From Planctomycetota bacterium (lineage in GTDB: Bacteria; Planctomycetota; Planctomycetia; Pirellulales; Pirellulaceae): 7,066 nucleotides of DNA. Positions 1 to 5,399 of this stretch are shown piece after piece. The position numbers and the translations under genes are program-made. The stretch's first letter is position 1; each line of letters opens with the position of its first letter. Under the pieces are notes generated by a model that was not told the origin of the DNA, ran no database searches, and saw nothing but the letters and a program-made list of their open reading frames with translations. The DNA is taken from positions 1 through 7,066 of the forward strand of contig JAJRVM010000377.1 in NCBI GenBank assembly GCA_024277285.1. Reading direction: 5' to 3'.

Positions 1-857
1 GGAGAGAACGAGCTATCTCTGCGTTTGATTAGACTTTCACTCCTCCCCACAAGTCATCCCCTCGGTTTTCAACCCAAGTGGGTTCGGTCCTCCACGCAGT
101 ATAACCCGCGCTTCAACCTGCTCATGGGTAGTTCACGCAGTTTCGCGTCTACCACCTACGACAATTTCGCCCTATTAAGACTCGGTTTCCCTATGGCTCC
201 CCCGCGGAACGGGTTAACCAAGCCGCAGACGGTAACTCGCCGGATCATTATGCAAAAGGCACGCCGTCACACATTGTCGATTGCTCGACCATAGTGCTCC
301 GACCGCTTGTAGGCGTATGGTTTCAGGTTCACTATCCTCCCCTAGGCAGGGGTTCTTCCCATCTTTCAGTCACCCTACTGAGTTCACTATCGGTCGTCAG
401 AGAGTATTTAGCCTTACGGGATGGTCCCCGTAGATTCAGTCGGGGTTCCACGTGACCCGACCTACTCAGGTACCTCTCGAGAGATAACACAACTGTCGCT
501 TACGGGACTGTCACCCTCTATGGTCGACCGTTCCAAGTCGTTCTGCTAGCTGGTTACTTTGTAACTCCCATGTGAGAGGCCCTACAACCCCGCAGAGGAA
601 AACCTCCACGGTTTGGGCTATTCCCCTTTCGCTCGCCGCTACTTAGGGAATCGATTTTTCTTTCTATTCCTCCGGTTACTGAGATGTTTCAGTTCACCGG
701 GTTGGCCGCAACACGCCTATGAATTCAGCGTGCGCTGATTCGGGAACCCCAGGATCAACACTCGTTTGTCAATTCCCCCGGGCTTTTCGCAGACTTCCAC
801 GCCCTTCATCGCCTTCTGACACCGAGACATCCCCCATACGCCCTTTGTAGCTTGACC
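1..857 (-). rRNA. 23S ribosomal RNA, 5' part (3' end outside window)
   Basis: Read on the minus strand, this is the 5' portion of 23S rRNA, the large-subunit RNA of the ribosome. The 5' end near 857 (GGTCAAGCTACAAAGGGCG) corresponds to the GGUUAAGC start of the E. coli molecule. Other recognisable conserved blocks are AGTAGCGGCGAGCGAA, TGAACCTGAAACC, CCTTTTGCATAATG, GGGAAACCGAGTCTTAA, GAGGACCGAACCC, GGATGACTTGTGG and GAGATAGCTCGTTCTC at the window edge. The last block corresponds to about E. coli position 800-812, so domain I and the start of domain II are present. The part seen is some 45 nt longer than in E. coli. The region around 327-391 is unusually divergent. The exact mature 5' end is inferred by similarity. 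Confidence 0.97.
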
Positions 858-1292
858 ACACGAATCCAAAACTCTCGCGTGCCGCCGCAACTCACTTCGA
901 GTCACTTGAGCATCGAGTCTTTTGGTTGTAGTAATCACACTACCAACAACGATTTCAATCCGAGTATTCAGTCAGAGATCGCACACGTCCAGCGGACGCC
1001 TGCAGTCTCTTCTCGCACTCTATAAAATGAAGTCAAATTCACTTCAGACTGGCAGCCCAAAGTTCACTCGTCTTCATTTGAAGATGCCTACTACCTTTAC
1101 AACCAAATTGTCAAAGATCGTGTCGGCACGATGCACGTGCCCAAGCTCTTTCCATTTTGCAACAAGCTCGAAAGCCTGCCGTCTAATGGACAGAAGCCGC
1201 TTTCCTCAGGTTGCTACGGAACTCGTTTCCAAGGTCCCAGCGACTCAGGAAGGCGGCTTGCATCCATCCGGTTTCGTTTACCGGAAGAGCCA

Positions 1293-1321
1293 AATCTAGC
1301 GATCCATCTCTGAGTTGTCAA
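1293..1321 (-). promoter_or_regulatory. Candidate internal promoter for 23S in the spacer
   Basis: On the minus strand a perfect -35 box TTGACA (1316-1321) is followed after 17 bases by TAGATT (1293-1298), which matches four of six positions of the -10 consensus. The expected start would be near 1286, some 430 nt before the 23S 5' end. It could give 23S-5S transcription independent of the tRNA promoter, but a single consensus -35 box in 660 bp can arise by chance. Confidence 0.35.
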
Positions 1322-1489
1322 TGCTCGGGAAGCGTTTCTGAAAAGTTTTTTCCAGGAGCACTTCCCGCTCGCCGTTTGAGGTTCGTAACGTTGCTTGTTC
1401 AACGTCAGTTCCCCTCTGTGTGCGAGCTGCAAATTCTACACGTCGCAGGGCGAAGTGAAAACCCCCCCGCCCTTTGTTTTTCGCTGGCT

Positions 1490-1512
1490 GCCGCCGGCAC
1501 TGCGCCGGCGGC
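1490..1512 (-). other. GC-rich hairpin directly downstream of tRNA-Ala
   Basis: A perfect 9-bp stem (GCCGCCGGC/GCCGGCGGC) with a 5-nt loop sits 8 nt beyond the tRNA-Ala 3' end in the direction of transcription. It is not followed by a U-run, and 23S lies downstream, so a terminator is unlikely. A processing or spacer-folding structure is more plausible. Confidence 0.5.
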
Positions 1513-1520
1513 CTTCTCAG

Positions 1521-1593
1521 TGGAGCCGAAGGGACTCGAACCCTCGACCCTCGGCTTGCAAAGCCGATGCTCTCCCAGCTGAGCTACGGCCCC
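1521..1593 (-). tRNA. tRNA-Ala (anticodon TGC)
   Basis: A 73-nt cloverleaf on the minus strand. The 7-bp acceptor stem GGGGCCG/CGGCTCC contains the G3:U70 wobble that alanyl-tRNA synthetase recognises, followed by discriminator A73. The D arm contains AGCTCAGCTGGGAGAGC, the anticodon arm is TCGGC-TTTGCAA-GCCGA with anticodon TGC, and the T arm carries GGTTCGAGTCC. CCA is not encoded (the next bases are CTG), so it must be added by nucleotidyltransferase. It lies 80 bp behind tRNA-Ile and ahead of 23S, the usual Ile-Ala order of bacterial rRNA spacers. Confidence 0.98.
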
Positions 1594-1673
1594 TGGGAAT
1601 CCGTGTCGTGGACCTATCCACATGGACAAGCCCAAGTTCGACGGAAGCCAATAAAGCGAAAACCAAAAGAAAG

Positions 1674-1747
1674 TGGGCGCACGAAGAGTCGAACTTCGGA
1701 CCTCGTCGTTATCAGCGACGCGCTCTAACCAACTGAGCTATGCGCCC
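1674..1747 (-). tRNA. tRNA-Ile (anticodon GAT)
   Basis: A 74-nt cloverleaf on the minus strand. The acceptor stem is GGGCGCA/TGCGCCC with discriminator A73. The D arm has TAGCTCAGTTGGTTAGAGC, the anticodon arm GTCGC-TGATAAC-GACGA gives anticodon GAT, and the T arm has AGTTCGACTCT. CCA is not encoded (the next bases are CTT). In most bacteria this tRNA follows the 16S gene. Here it is the first gene of the transcript, about 40 nt after the predicted start site. Confidence 0.98.
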
Positions 1748-1754
1748 GTTTCCA

Positions 1755-1784
1755 TGGAATAATGCCACTCGCGAGGCATTTCCA
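1755..1784 (-). other. Leader hairpin ahead of tRNA-Ile
   Basis: A 6-bp stem AATGCC/GGCATT (1761-1766/1775-1780) with an 8-nt loop is extended by TGGA/TCCA (1755-1758/1781-1784) across a 2-nt bulge. It fills most of the short leader between the predicted start site and the tRNA-Ile 5' end. It may guide precursor processing. I see no convincing boxA next to it. Confidence 0.45.
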
Positions 1785-1793
1785 AGAGAGCTC

Positions 1794-1821
1794 ATTGTAG
1801 ATTCCAACTGCTGGCTGTCAA
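1794..1821 (-). promoter_or_regulatory. Sigma-70-type promoter of the tRNA-Ile/tRNA-Ala/23S operon
   Basis: On the minus strand TTGACA (1816-1821, perfect -35) is separated by 16 bases from TACAAT (1794-1799, five of six -10 matches). Transcription would start near 1787, about 40 nt ahead of tRNA-Ile. The position directly before the first tRNA, with no 16S sequence between, supports a stand-alone 23S operon. A 5-bp inverted repeat TCGAG/CTCGA (1836-1840/1846-1850) lies just upstream of the -35 box. Confidence 0.75.
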
Positions 1822-2083
1822 ACCGGGGGCATAAATCGAGCTTGTCTCGAATAGCCGTTTTGTCCTATCGTTATCGGCTGGAAAGTGTCGGACTGTTACA
1901 GATTTTCTTGTTCTCCGGCCAAGATGCCTTACGCAAGGCGAGTGAATATGGCGGCTGCTCCTGCCAAACCAGCGTTTTTTGACCTTGTTGGCACAGTTCG
2001 CGGGATTTGCTGACCTGGAGATATGCAACTTTCCGACGCTCCTATGGCGGCAGAATGGCCGCCGAGCAAGCTGAGTAAATCGA

Positions 2084-2112
2084 GAAAACGTACGGTAATC
2101 GGAATTATTGCC
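2084..2112 (+). repeat. Direct repeat copy 1 (ACGGTAATCG core)
   Basis: A 29-bp segment that matches the segment at 2198-2226 in 23 of 29 positions without gaps. They share the 10-bp core ACGGTAATCG and end in TTGCC. The copies are 114 bp apart, in the divergent promoter region. They could be binding sites for a regulator or a local duplication. Confidence 0.55.
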
Positions 2113-2197
2113 GATCGTTGTCGTCGCCGATGCTCGCGCGTTGCGAACGTCTGAACTGACGCAAGCACACCTGAAGCGACGCCACGAACGAACTCGG

Positions 2198-2226
2198 AAA
2201 AACGGACGGTAATCGCGGTTTTTGCC
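2198..2226 (+). repeat. Direct repeat copy 2 (ACGGTAATCG core)
   Basis: The second copy of the 29-bp repeat, ending 22 bp before the ATG chosen for the downstream gene. It overlaps the alternative TTG start at 2222, which argues that this stretch is regulatory rather than coding. Confidence 0.55.
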
Positions 2227-2248
2227 TCAAAACAAGGAATCGTTTCAC

Positions 2249-4174
2249 ATGGCACACCTCACTCACCACCGGCTCTTGGCTATTTCGGCCTTTTCGCTCG
2301 CTTGGCTTACCCTGACGACGGCTGGCCAAGTGTCGGCGGCGCAGCCGGACGCCGCCGCCGCACTCAAACTAAGGCCTATTCAGTCGGGGATCGATTACGA
2401 CATCCCGGCGCAGGCCACGATCCCAAAATGTTCGCTCAAGCTCTACAAGGAGGGGAAGGCAACAGGCTGGGAGGTGCGCGATCCGGATGGCAACGTGCTA
2501 CGCCGGTACCTAGATACCAATGCCGACAAAAATGTCGACCAGTGGTGCTATTTCAAAGACGGAATCGAGGTGTATCGAGATATCGACAGTAATCACAATC
2601 GCAAAGCGGATCAGTACCGCTGGCTCGGTACTGCTGGCATTCGATGGGGAGTTGATACCAACGAGGACGGTCATATTGACCGCTGGAAAGCGATTTCACC
2701 AGAAGAAGTTTCGGAAGAAGTCGTCTTGGCGCTGAGGCAACGCGATGCGGACCGCTTCAAGCTGCTGTTGCTTACCAAGGACGAACTTCGCGATCTTGGA
2801 CTCGGCGCGACTCATGCAAGGCAGCTGACCAAGCAGTTAGCCAGTGCCAATAGCGGTTTTGAAGAGCTGTTGCGCACGCAGGATATCGTGCCAGATGACG
2901 CGCGTTGGGTCAACTTTGGCGGAACCCGTCCCGGTGTCGTTCCGGCGGGCACCGATGGTGCCAAACGGGACCTGTGTGTCTACGAGAACGTTGCGGCTGT
3001 TATCGAGACTCGTGACAAGCATGGCCAGGTGATTATTGGTACGTTGGTGCAGGCTGGCGACGTCTGGCGCCTGATTGATTTGCCCAAATCGGTCACTGAT
3101 GCCCAGTCCAGCACGAACCCGGAAGGCTTCTTTTTCCTGGTTTCCCGTTCTAGGCGGACTGACGGTAATGTATCGGTTACCGGCGGTTTGAGCCCCGAAT
3201 TGCAACGTCTCATCGGTCTGCTTGAACAGATCGATAAAGACTTGCTCCTGGCTGATACTCCCGAGACGCTGGCGCCATTGAATGCCAAGCGTGCCGACGT
3301 CTTGGAGCTGCTGGCGGCGGAAACCGCGGGCAAGGTGGAACGCGAGAATTGGCTACGGCAACTGGCCGATACGGTCAGCGCGGCCGCCCAGTCGGGTGGG
3401 TACCCCGAGGGGGTTAAACGATTGTCGACGCTTGGCGCTAAGCTGGAAAAACAGAAGGCGGATCGCGATCTGATCAGCTATGTCAAGTACCGTTTCCTGA
3501 CGGCCCGGTACACGTTGAGCATGCAGCAGCCGGACGCCGACTTTGCGAAGATCCAGGACCGTTGGTTGTCGAGCCTTGAACAATTCATCAAGGATTATGC
3601 TACCAGTTCGGACGCGTCCGAGGCGATGCTGCAGTTAGCAATTGCCGAGGAGTTTGCGGGCAATGATGATGGTGCCGTGAAGTGGTACGGCCAAATTGCG
3701 ACCAAGTTCCCGGGAACGACCGTGGCCACGAAGGCCACTGGTGCGAAACGCCGTATCGAATCGATTGGGCAGTCGTTGGTGCTCGCCGGCCAGGACAGCC
3801 ACGGAAAAACGATCGATGTGAGTTCCTATCGGGGAAAGGTGGTCTTAGTTCACTATTGGGCCACCTATTTCACACAGTGTTTGCCGGGCATTTCATTGCT
3901 CAAGGACATGCAGGCCAAGTATGGTAAAGACAACGTGGCGTTGATCGGTGTCAACGTGGACAGCAACCGCGAGGATTTCGACGCCTATCTCAAGGAAAAC
4001 CCCCTGCCCTGGCCACAGTTGTACGCTCCGGGTGGCCTCGATAGCCCGCTGGCCAACGCCTACGGCGTGCTCGTGTTGCCGACCATGATACTGGCTGACC
4101 AAGAAGGGAAAGTGGTCAATCGCAACCTGGATGCCGGCGAAGTGGATAAAGAGCTCCGCCGGTTGCTCCGGTAA
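2249..4174 (+). CDS. Exported protein with Asp/Asn-rich loops and a one-cysteine TlpA-like thioredoxin domain
   Basis: A 641-aa protein. Residues 1-30 form a signal peptide (HHR n-region, LLAISAFSLAW core, cleavage after VSA), so it acts outside the cytoplasmic membrane. Residues 89-97, 113-121 and 136-144 are three acidic loops spaced 23-24 residues (DTNADKNVD, DSNHNRKAD, DTNEDGHID), resembling calcium-binding loops. Residues about 314-381 are helical and about 431-506 TPR-like. The C-terminus (about 508-641) is a TlpA/redoxin thioredoxin fold with a WAT motif and the cis-proline in VLPT (Pro611). The usual WCxxC is YFTQC: the first cysteine is Phe541 and only Cys544 remains, so normal dithiol chemistry is unlikely. 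I chose ATG 2249 over TTG 2222 because AAGGA lies about 10 nt ahead and the signal peptide starts there. It is a single gene with its own terminator. The precise role is unknown. Confidence 0.9.
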   Translation: MAHLTHHRLLAISAFSLAWLTLTTAGQVSAAQPDAAAALKLRPIQSGIDYDIPAQATIPKCSLKLYKEGKATGWEVRDPDGNVLRRYLDTNADKNVDQWCYFKDGIEVYRDIDSNHNRKADQYRWLGTAGIRWGVDTNEDGHIDRWKAISPEEVSEEVVLALRQRDADRFKLLLLTKDELRDLGLGATHARQLTKQLASANSGFEELLRTQDIVPDDARWVNFGGTRPGVVPAGTDGAKRDLCVYENVAAVIETRDKHGQVIIGTLVQAGDVWRLIDLPKSVTDAQSSTNPEGFFFLVSRSRRTDGNVSVTGGLSPELQRLIGLLEQIDKDLLLADTPETLAPLNAKRADVLELLAAETAGKVERENWLRQLADTVSAAAQSGGYPEGVKRLSTLGAKLEKQKADRDLISYVKYRFLTARYTLSMQQPDADFAKIQDRWLSSLEQFIKDYATSSDASEAMLQLAIAEEFAGNDDGAVKWYGQIATKFPGTTVATKATGAKRRIESIGQSLVLAGQDSHGKTIDVSSYRGKVVLVHYWATYFTQCLPGISLLKDMQAKYGKDNVALIGVNVDSNREDFDAYLKENPLPWPQLYAPGGLDSPLANAYGVLVLPTMILADQEGKVVNRNLDAGEVDKELRRLLR

Positions 4175-4252
4175 CCATCGGTTGACCCATTATGTCGGCA
4201 GACCGGCCTCGGACGCCGTTTGGCAGGATCCAGGGAAGCCGGAAATCGACTT

Positions 4253-4292
4253 AGCGAGCCCGTTCATCACCATGAGCGGGCTCGCTTCGTTT
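4253..4292 (+). terminator. Intrinsic terminator after the redoxin gene
   Basis: A 10-bp stem AGCGAGCCCG/CGGGCTCGCT (4253-4262/4277-4286) extends inwards, after one mismatch, by TCAT/ATGA around a CACC loop. It is followed by the short T-rich stretch TTCGTTT. It lies 80 bp after the stop codon. The U-tract is interrupted, so efficiency may be moderate. Confidence 0.75.
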
Positions 4293-4661
4293 CAAGTCCC
4301 AAAAACTCCTTCAGCCACCATCCAAGAGGCGGTCAGCATGGGTTACCAATTTGTAAGTCTTACGTCCGAAACCGACGTCATTTTGCAGATTTTGCAATAA
4401 CGTTCGGCCGGTCTCCTTGGCGGCTTGAGTAAATCTTGCCAAAAAACCGAAAATCGGATAGCCTTTGGCAACTGACCTGCTCGCTGGCACGTTACTTGCA
4501 ACCTACGAGTCGGTTGCGACGAGGGATTTGTCGCGGCTGCGAGCGGACTATGGTGGTGGGTCGTTGGCGGATCATTCCCGCATGGCACTTGTCCCACACG
4601 GACGATCCAACGCTGACGACCACACGTTTACCTGGAATGGAAGCTGGGAGTAACGAATCTC
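4293..4661. other. Intergenic region with weak small-ORF and promoter candidates
   Basis: No convincing gene is seen. A nested hairpin is present: outer GCCAAA/TTTGGC (4438-4443/4464-4469) with inner CCGA/TCGG. TTGCCA (4436-4441) followed after 17 bases by TAGCCT is a poor promoter candidate. A 62-codon frame from TTG 4465 to TAA 4653 has acceptable codon use and ends 8 bp before the next ATG, but its start is weak and its product unrecognised. The other long frame (4436-4903) is rich in Arg, Trp and His and overlaps a better gene, so it is probably a shadow. Confidence 0.5.
4465..4653 (+). CDS. Possible small hypothetical protein (62 aa)
   Basis: An open frame starting with TTG, preceded by an in-frame TAG two codons upstream and ending just before the 92-aa membrane protein gene. 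The translation has no signal peptide, membrane segment or motif that I recognise, and ends in TFTWNGSWE. Roughly 60 percent of third positions are G or C, in line with the window. The Shine-Dalgarno signal is poor (CGGA some 9 nt upstream). It could be a real leader gene, a remnant, or chance. Confidence 0.2.
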   Translation: MATDLLAGTLLATYESVATRDLSRLRADYGGGSLADHSRMALVPHGRSNADDHTFTWNGSWE

Positions 4662-4940
4662 ATGTGGACCCTCTCTTTGCCCGTCATTTTCTGGTCGACC
4701 TTCGTCATTCAACTGCTGGGGCTTGGATCGATCGTGGCGTTACGCCTGTGCGATCATGGCCGGCGGTCGAACTGCCAGCGATTCTTTGTGGCCGTGTTAC
4801 TGGCCCTCGGTGCCATCACTCTCTTTGCGGTTGGTGCCGACAGCGACTCTTGGGTTACGTCTGGGGTAACCTTGTCGATTATGACGGTTTGCGGCACGTT
4901 TGAATGTCGCGGTGAGCGTTCGGGAAGGGTTGCATTTTAG
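4662..4940 (+). CDS. Small three-helix membrane protein, hypothetical
   Basis: A 92-aa protein with three hydrophobic stretches: about residues 7-27 (ending before RLCDHGRR), 41-59 (FFVAVLLALGAITLFAVGA) and 64-80 (WVTSGVTLSIMTVCGTF). It ends in a basic tail. The positive loop after the first helix suggests that this loop faces the cytoplasm. GGGAG at 4646-4650 lies 11 nt before the ATG, a slightly long but usable ribosome binding site. I do not know the family, and no catalytic motif is visible. The clean helix pattern makes it more credible than the overlapping frames. No clear terminator follows, although a hairpin sits at 4988-5016. Confidence 0.65.
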   Translation: MWTLSLPVIFWSTFVIQLLGLGSIVALRLCDHGRRSNCQRFFVAVLLALGAITLFAVGADSDSWVTSGVTLSIMTVCGTFECRGERSGRVAF

Positions 4941-5160
4941 CGGTTGGGTTCCCTCATTTCACTTCCCATTTAAAGCGATTTTGATTGCGCAAGTCACTGT
5001 CTGCTTTGGACTTGCGATGATTTGACCGGTTTCTGTCCTGCGCGTTGCTTTCGCGAACACCGGCAAAATCGAAAAAAACCTGCCTTTCCTTGCGGTCGGA
5101 TACCGAAACTAAGTATCGGGCAGTTGAATCGGACACCAGAGTTGCGTAGGGGGGACCGCA

Positions 5161-5244
5161 ATGCAACTCGATCGCATGACATGGTACAGCCATGTCGCGT
5201 TCCCTCCTTCGTCACTAGCCGATGCGACTGTTGTGCTCTCGTAA
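5161..5244 (+). CDS. Possible 27-aa leader peptide
   Basis: An ATG frame of 27 codons (begins MQLDRMTWYSH, ends in TAA) with GGGGGGA at 5149-5155, about 5 nt before the start. The start context resembles that of the BON gene, where a G-run and ACC also precede the ATG. The frame runs through the GACATGG/CCATGTC hairpin. The composition is not distinctive and the product is unrecognised. It could be a leader peptide acting on the downstream structured RNA, or chance. Confidence 0.2.
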   Translation: MQLDRMTWYSHVAFPPSSLADATVVLS

Positions 5245-5289
5245 GAGCTGTCCTATTTGCCAAAAAACATCCCAACGACCCCGCGATTG

Positions 5290-5349
5290 TTGTCACCGGA
5301 CGCGTTGCATCGTGATGCGTCCACCGACAAGAATGCTGGATCCGGTGAC
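5290..5349 (+). promoter_or_regulatory. Structured leader with two alternative foldings ahead of the BON gene
   Basis: Fold A is a hairpin: TTGTC (5290-5294) pairs with GACAA (5326-5330) and GGACGC (5298-5303) with GCGTCC (5317-5322), with a symmetric ACC/ACC internal loop. Fold B pairs GTCACCGGA (5292-5300) with TCCGGTGAC (5341-5349), a perfect 9-bp helix using the same left strand. The two are mutually exclusive. The element ends about 36 nt before the Shine-Dalgarno sequence, so it could influence translation or RNA stability. It matches no riboswitch class I know. Confidence 0.4.
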
Positions 5350-5399
5350 TGCGGACAACCGACAAAATCAGGGAGATTAACCTCAGGAGGGGGGGACCC

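Larger units (their letters stand above)
858..1520 (-). other. Internal transcribed spacer between tRNA-Ala and 23S
   Basis: This 663-nt non-coding spacer lies between the tRNA-Ala 3' end and the 23S 5' end and is presumably removed from the precursor by RNase III-type processing. It is long for a tRNA-23S spacer. I see several hairpins: a 9-bp GC stem at 1490-1498/1504-1512 just behind the tRNA; a 6-bp stem at 1117-1122/1127-1132 with a 4-nt loop; TGAAGT/ACTTCA at 1028-1033/1041-1046; and TCTTCA/TGAAGA at 1071-1076/1079-1084. The last two can also pair with each other (AAATGAAG at 1025 with CTTCATTT at 1072). Reading frames in this stretch look like chance. A promoter-like sequence is listed separately. 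Confidence 0.85.
1822..2248. other. Divergent intergenic region between rRNA operon and exported redoxin gene
   Basis: This region separates the leftward stable-RNA promoter from the rightward coding gene. No 16S 3' end (anti-Shine-Dalgarno sequence) is found in it. It contains a GGCGGC/GCCGCC hairpin (2046-2051/2058-2063) and two similar 29-bp repeats. Minus-strand open frames here (for example 1929-2255) have no recognisable product and run over the repeats, so I do not call them genes. I could not place a confident promoter for the rightward gene. Confidence 0.7.
4941..5399. other. Intergenic region rich in hairpins, leader of the BON gene
   Basis: This ~460-bp gap carries several perfect inverted repeats: CGCAAGTC/GACTTGCG (4988-4995/5009-5016), GACATGG/CCATGTC (5178-5184/5190-5196, 5-nt loop), GCTCT/AGAGC (5235-5239/5244-5248) and the nested structures at 5290-5349. 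None has a U-run, so they look more like RNA leader structures or protein sites than terminators. No strong sigma-70 promoter could be placed. A 27-codon frame with a G-rich upstream stretch is listed separately. Confidence 0.55.

Noticed and set aside
25..294. 89-codon frame on the plus strand
   Set aside because: It is antisense to conserved 23S rRNA sequence.
1490..1512. GC hairpin as a terminator after tRNA-Ala
   Set aside because: No U-run follows and 23S lies downstream in the same direction.
922..1582. Several overlapping open frames on both strands between 23S and tRNA-Ala
   Set aside because: They lie in the rRNA spacer and partly over tRNA-Ala, overlap each other, and show no domain-like composition.
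2222..2248. TTG start giving a 650-aa redoxin protein
   Set aside because: It would put nine polar residues before a well-formed signal peptide and overlaps repeat copy 2; ATG 2249 has a better ribosome binding site.
1929..2255. 108-codon minus-strand frame in the divergent intergenic region
   Set aside because: It overlaps the start of the redoxin gene and both 29-bp repeats, and has no recognisable motif. A search for conserved homologues would be needed to revive it.
4436..4903. 155-codon plus-strand frame
   Set aside because: It overlaps the 92-aa membrane protein in another frame, and its Arg/Trp/His-rich translation looks like a shadow.
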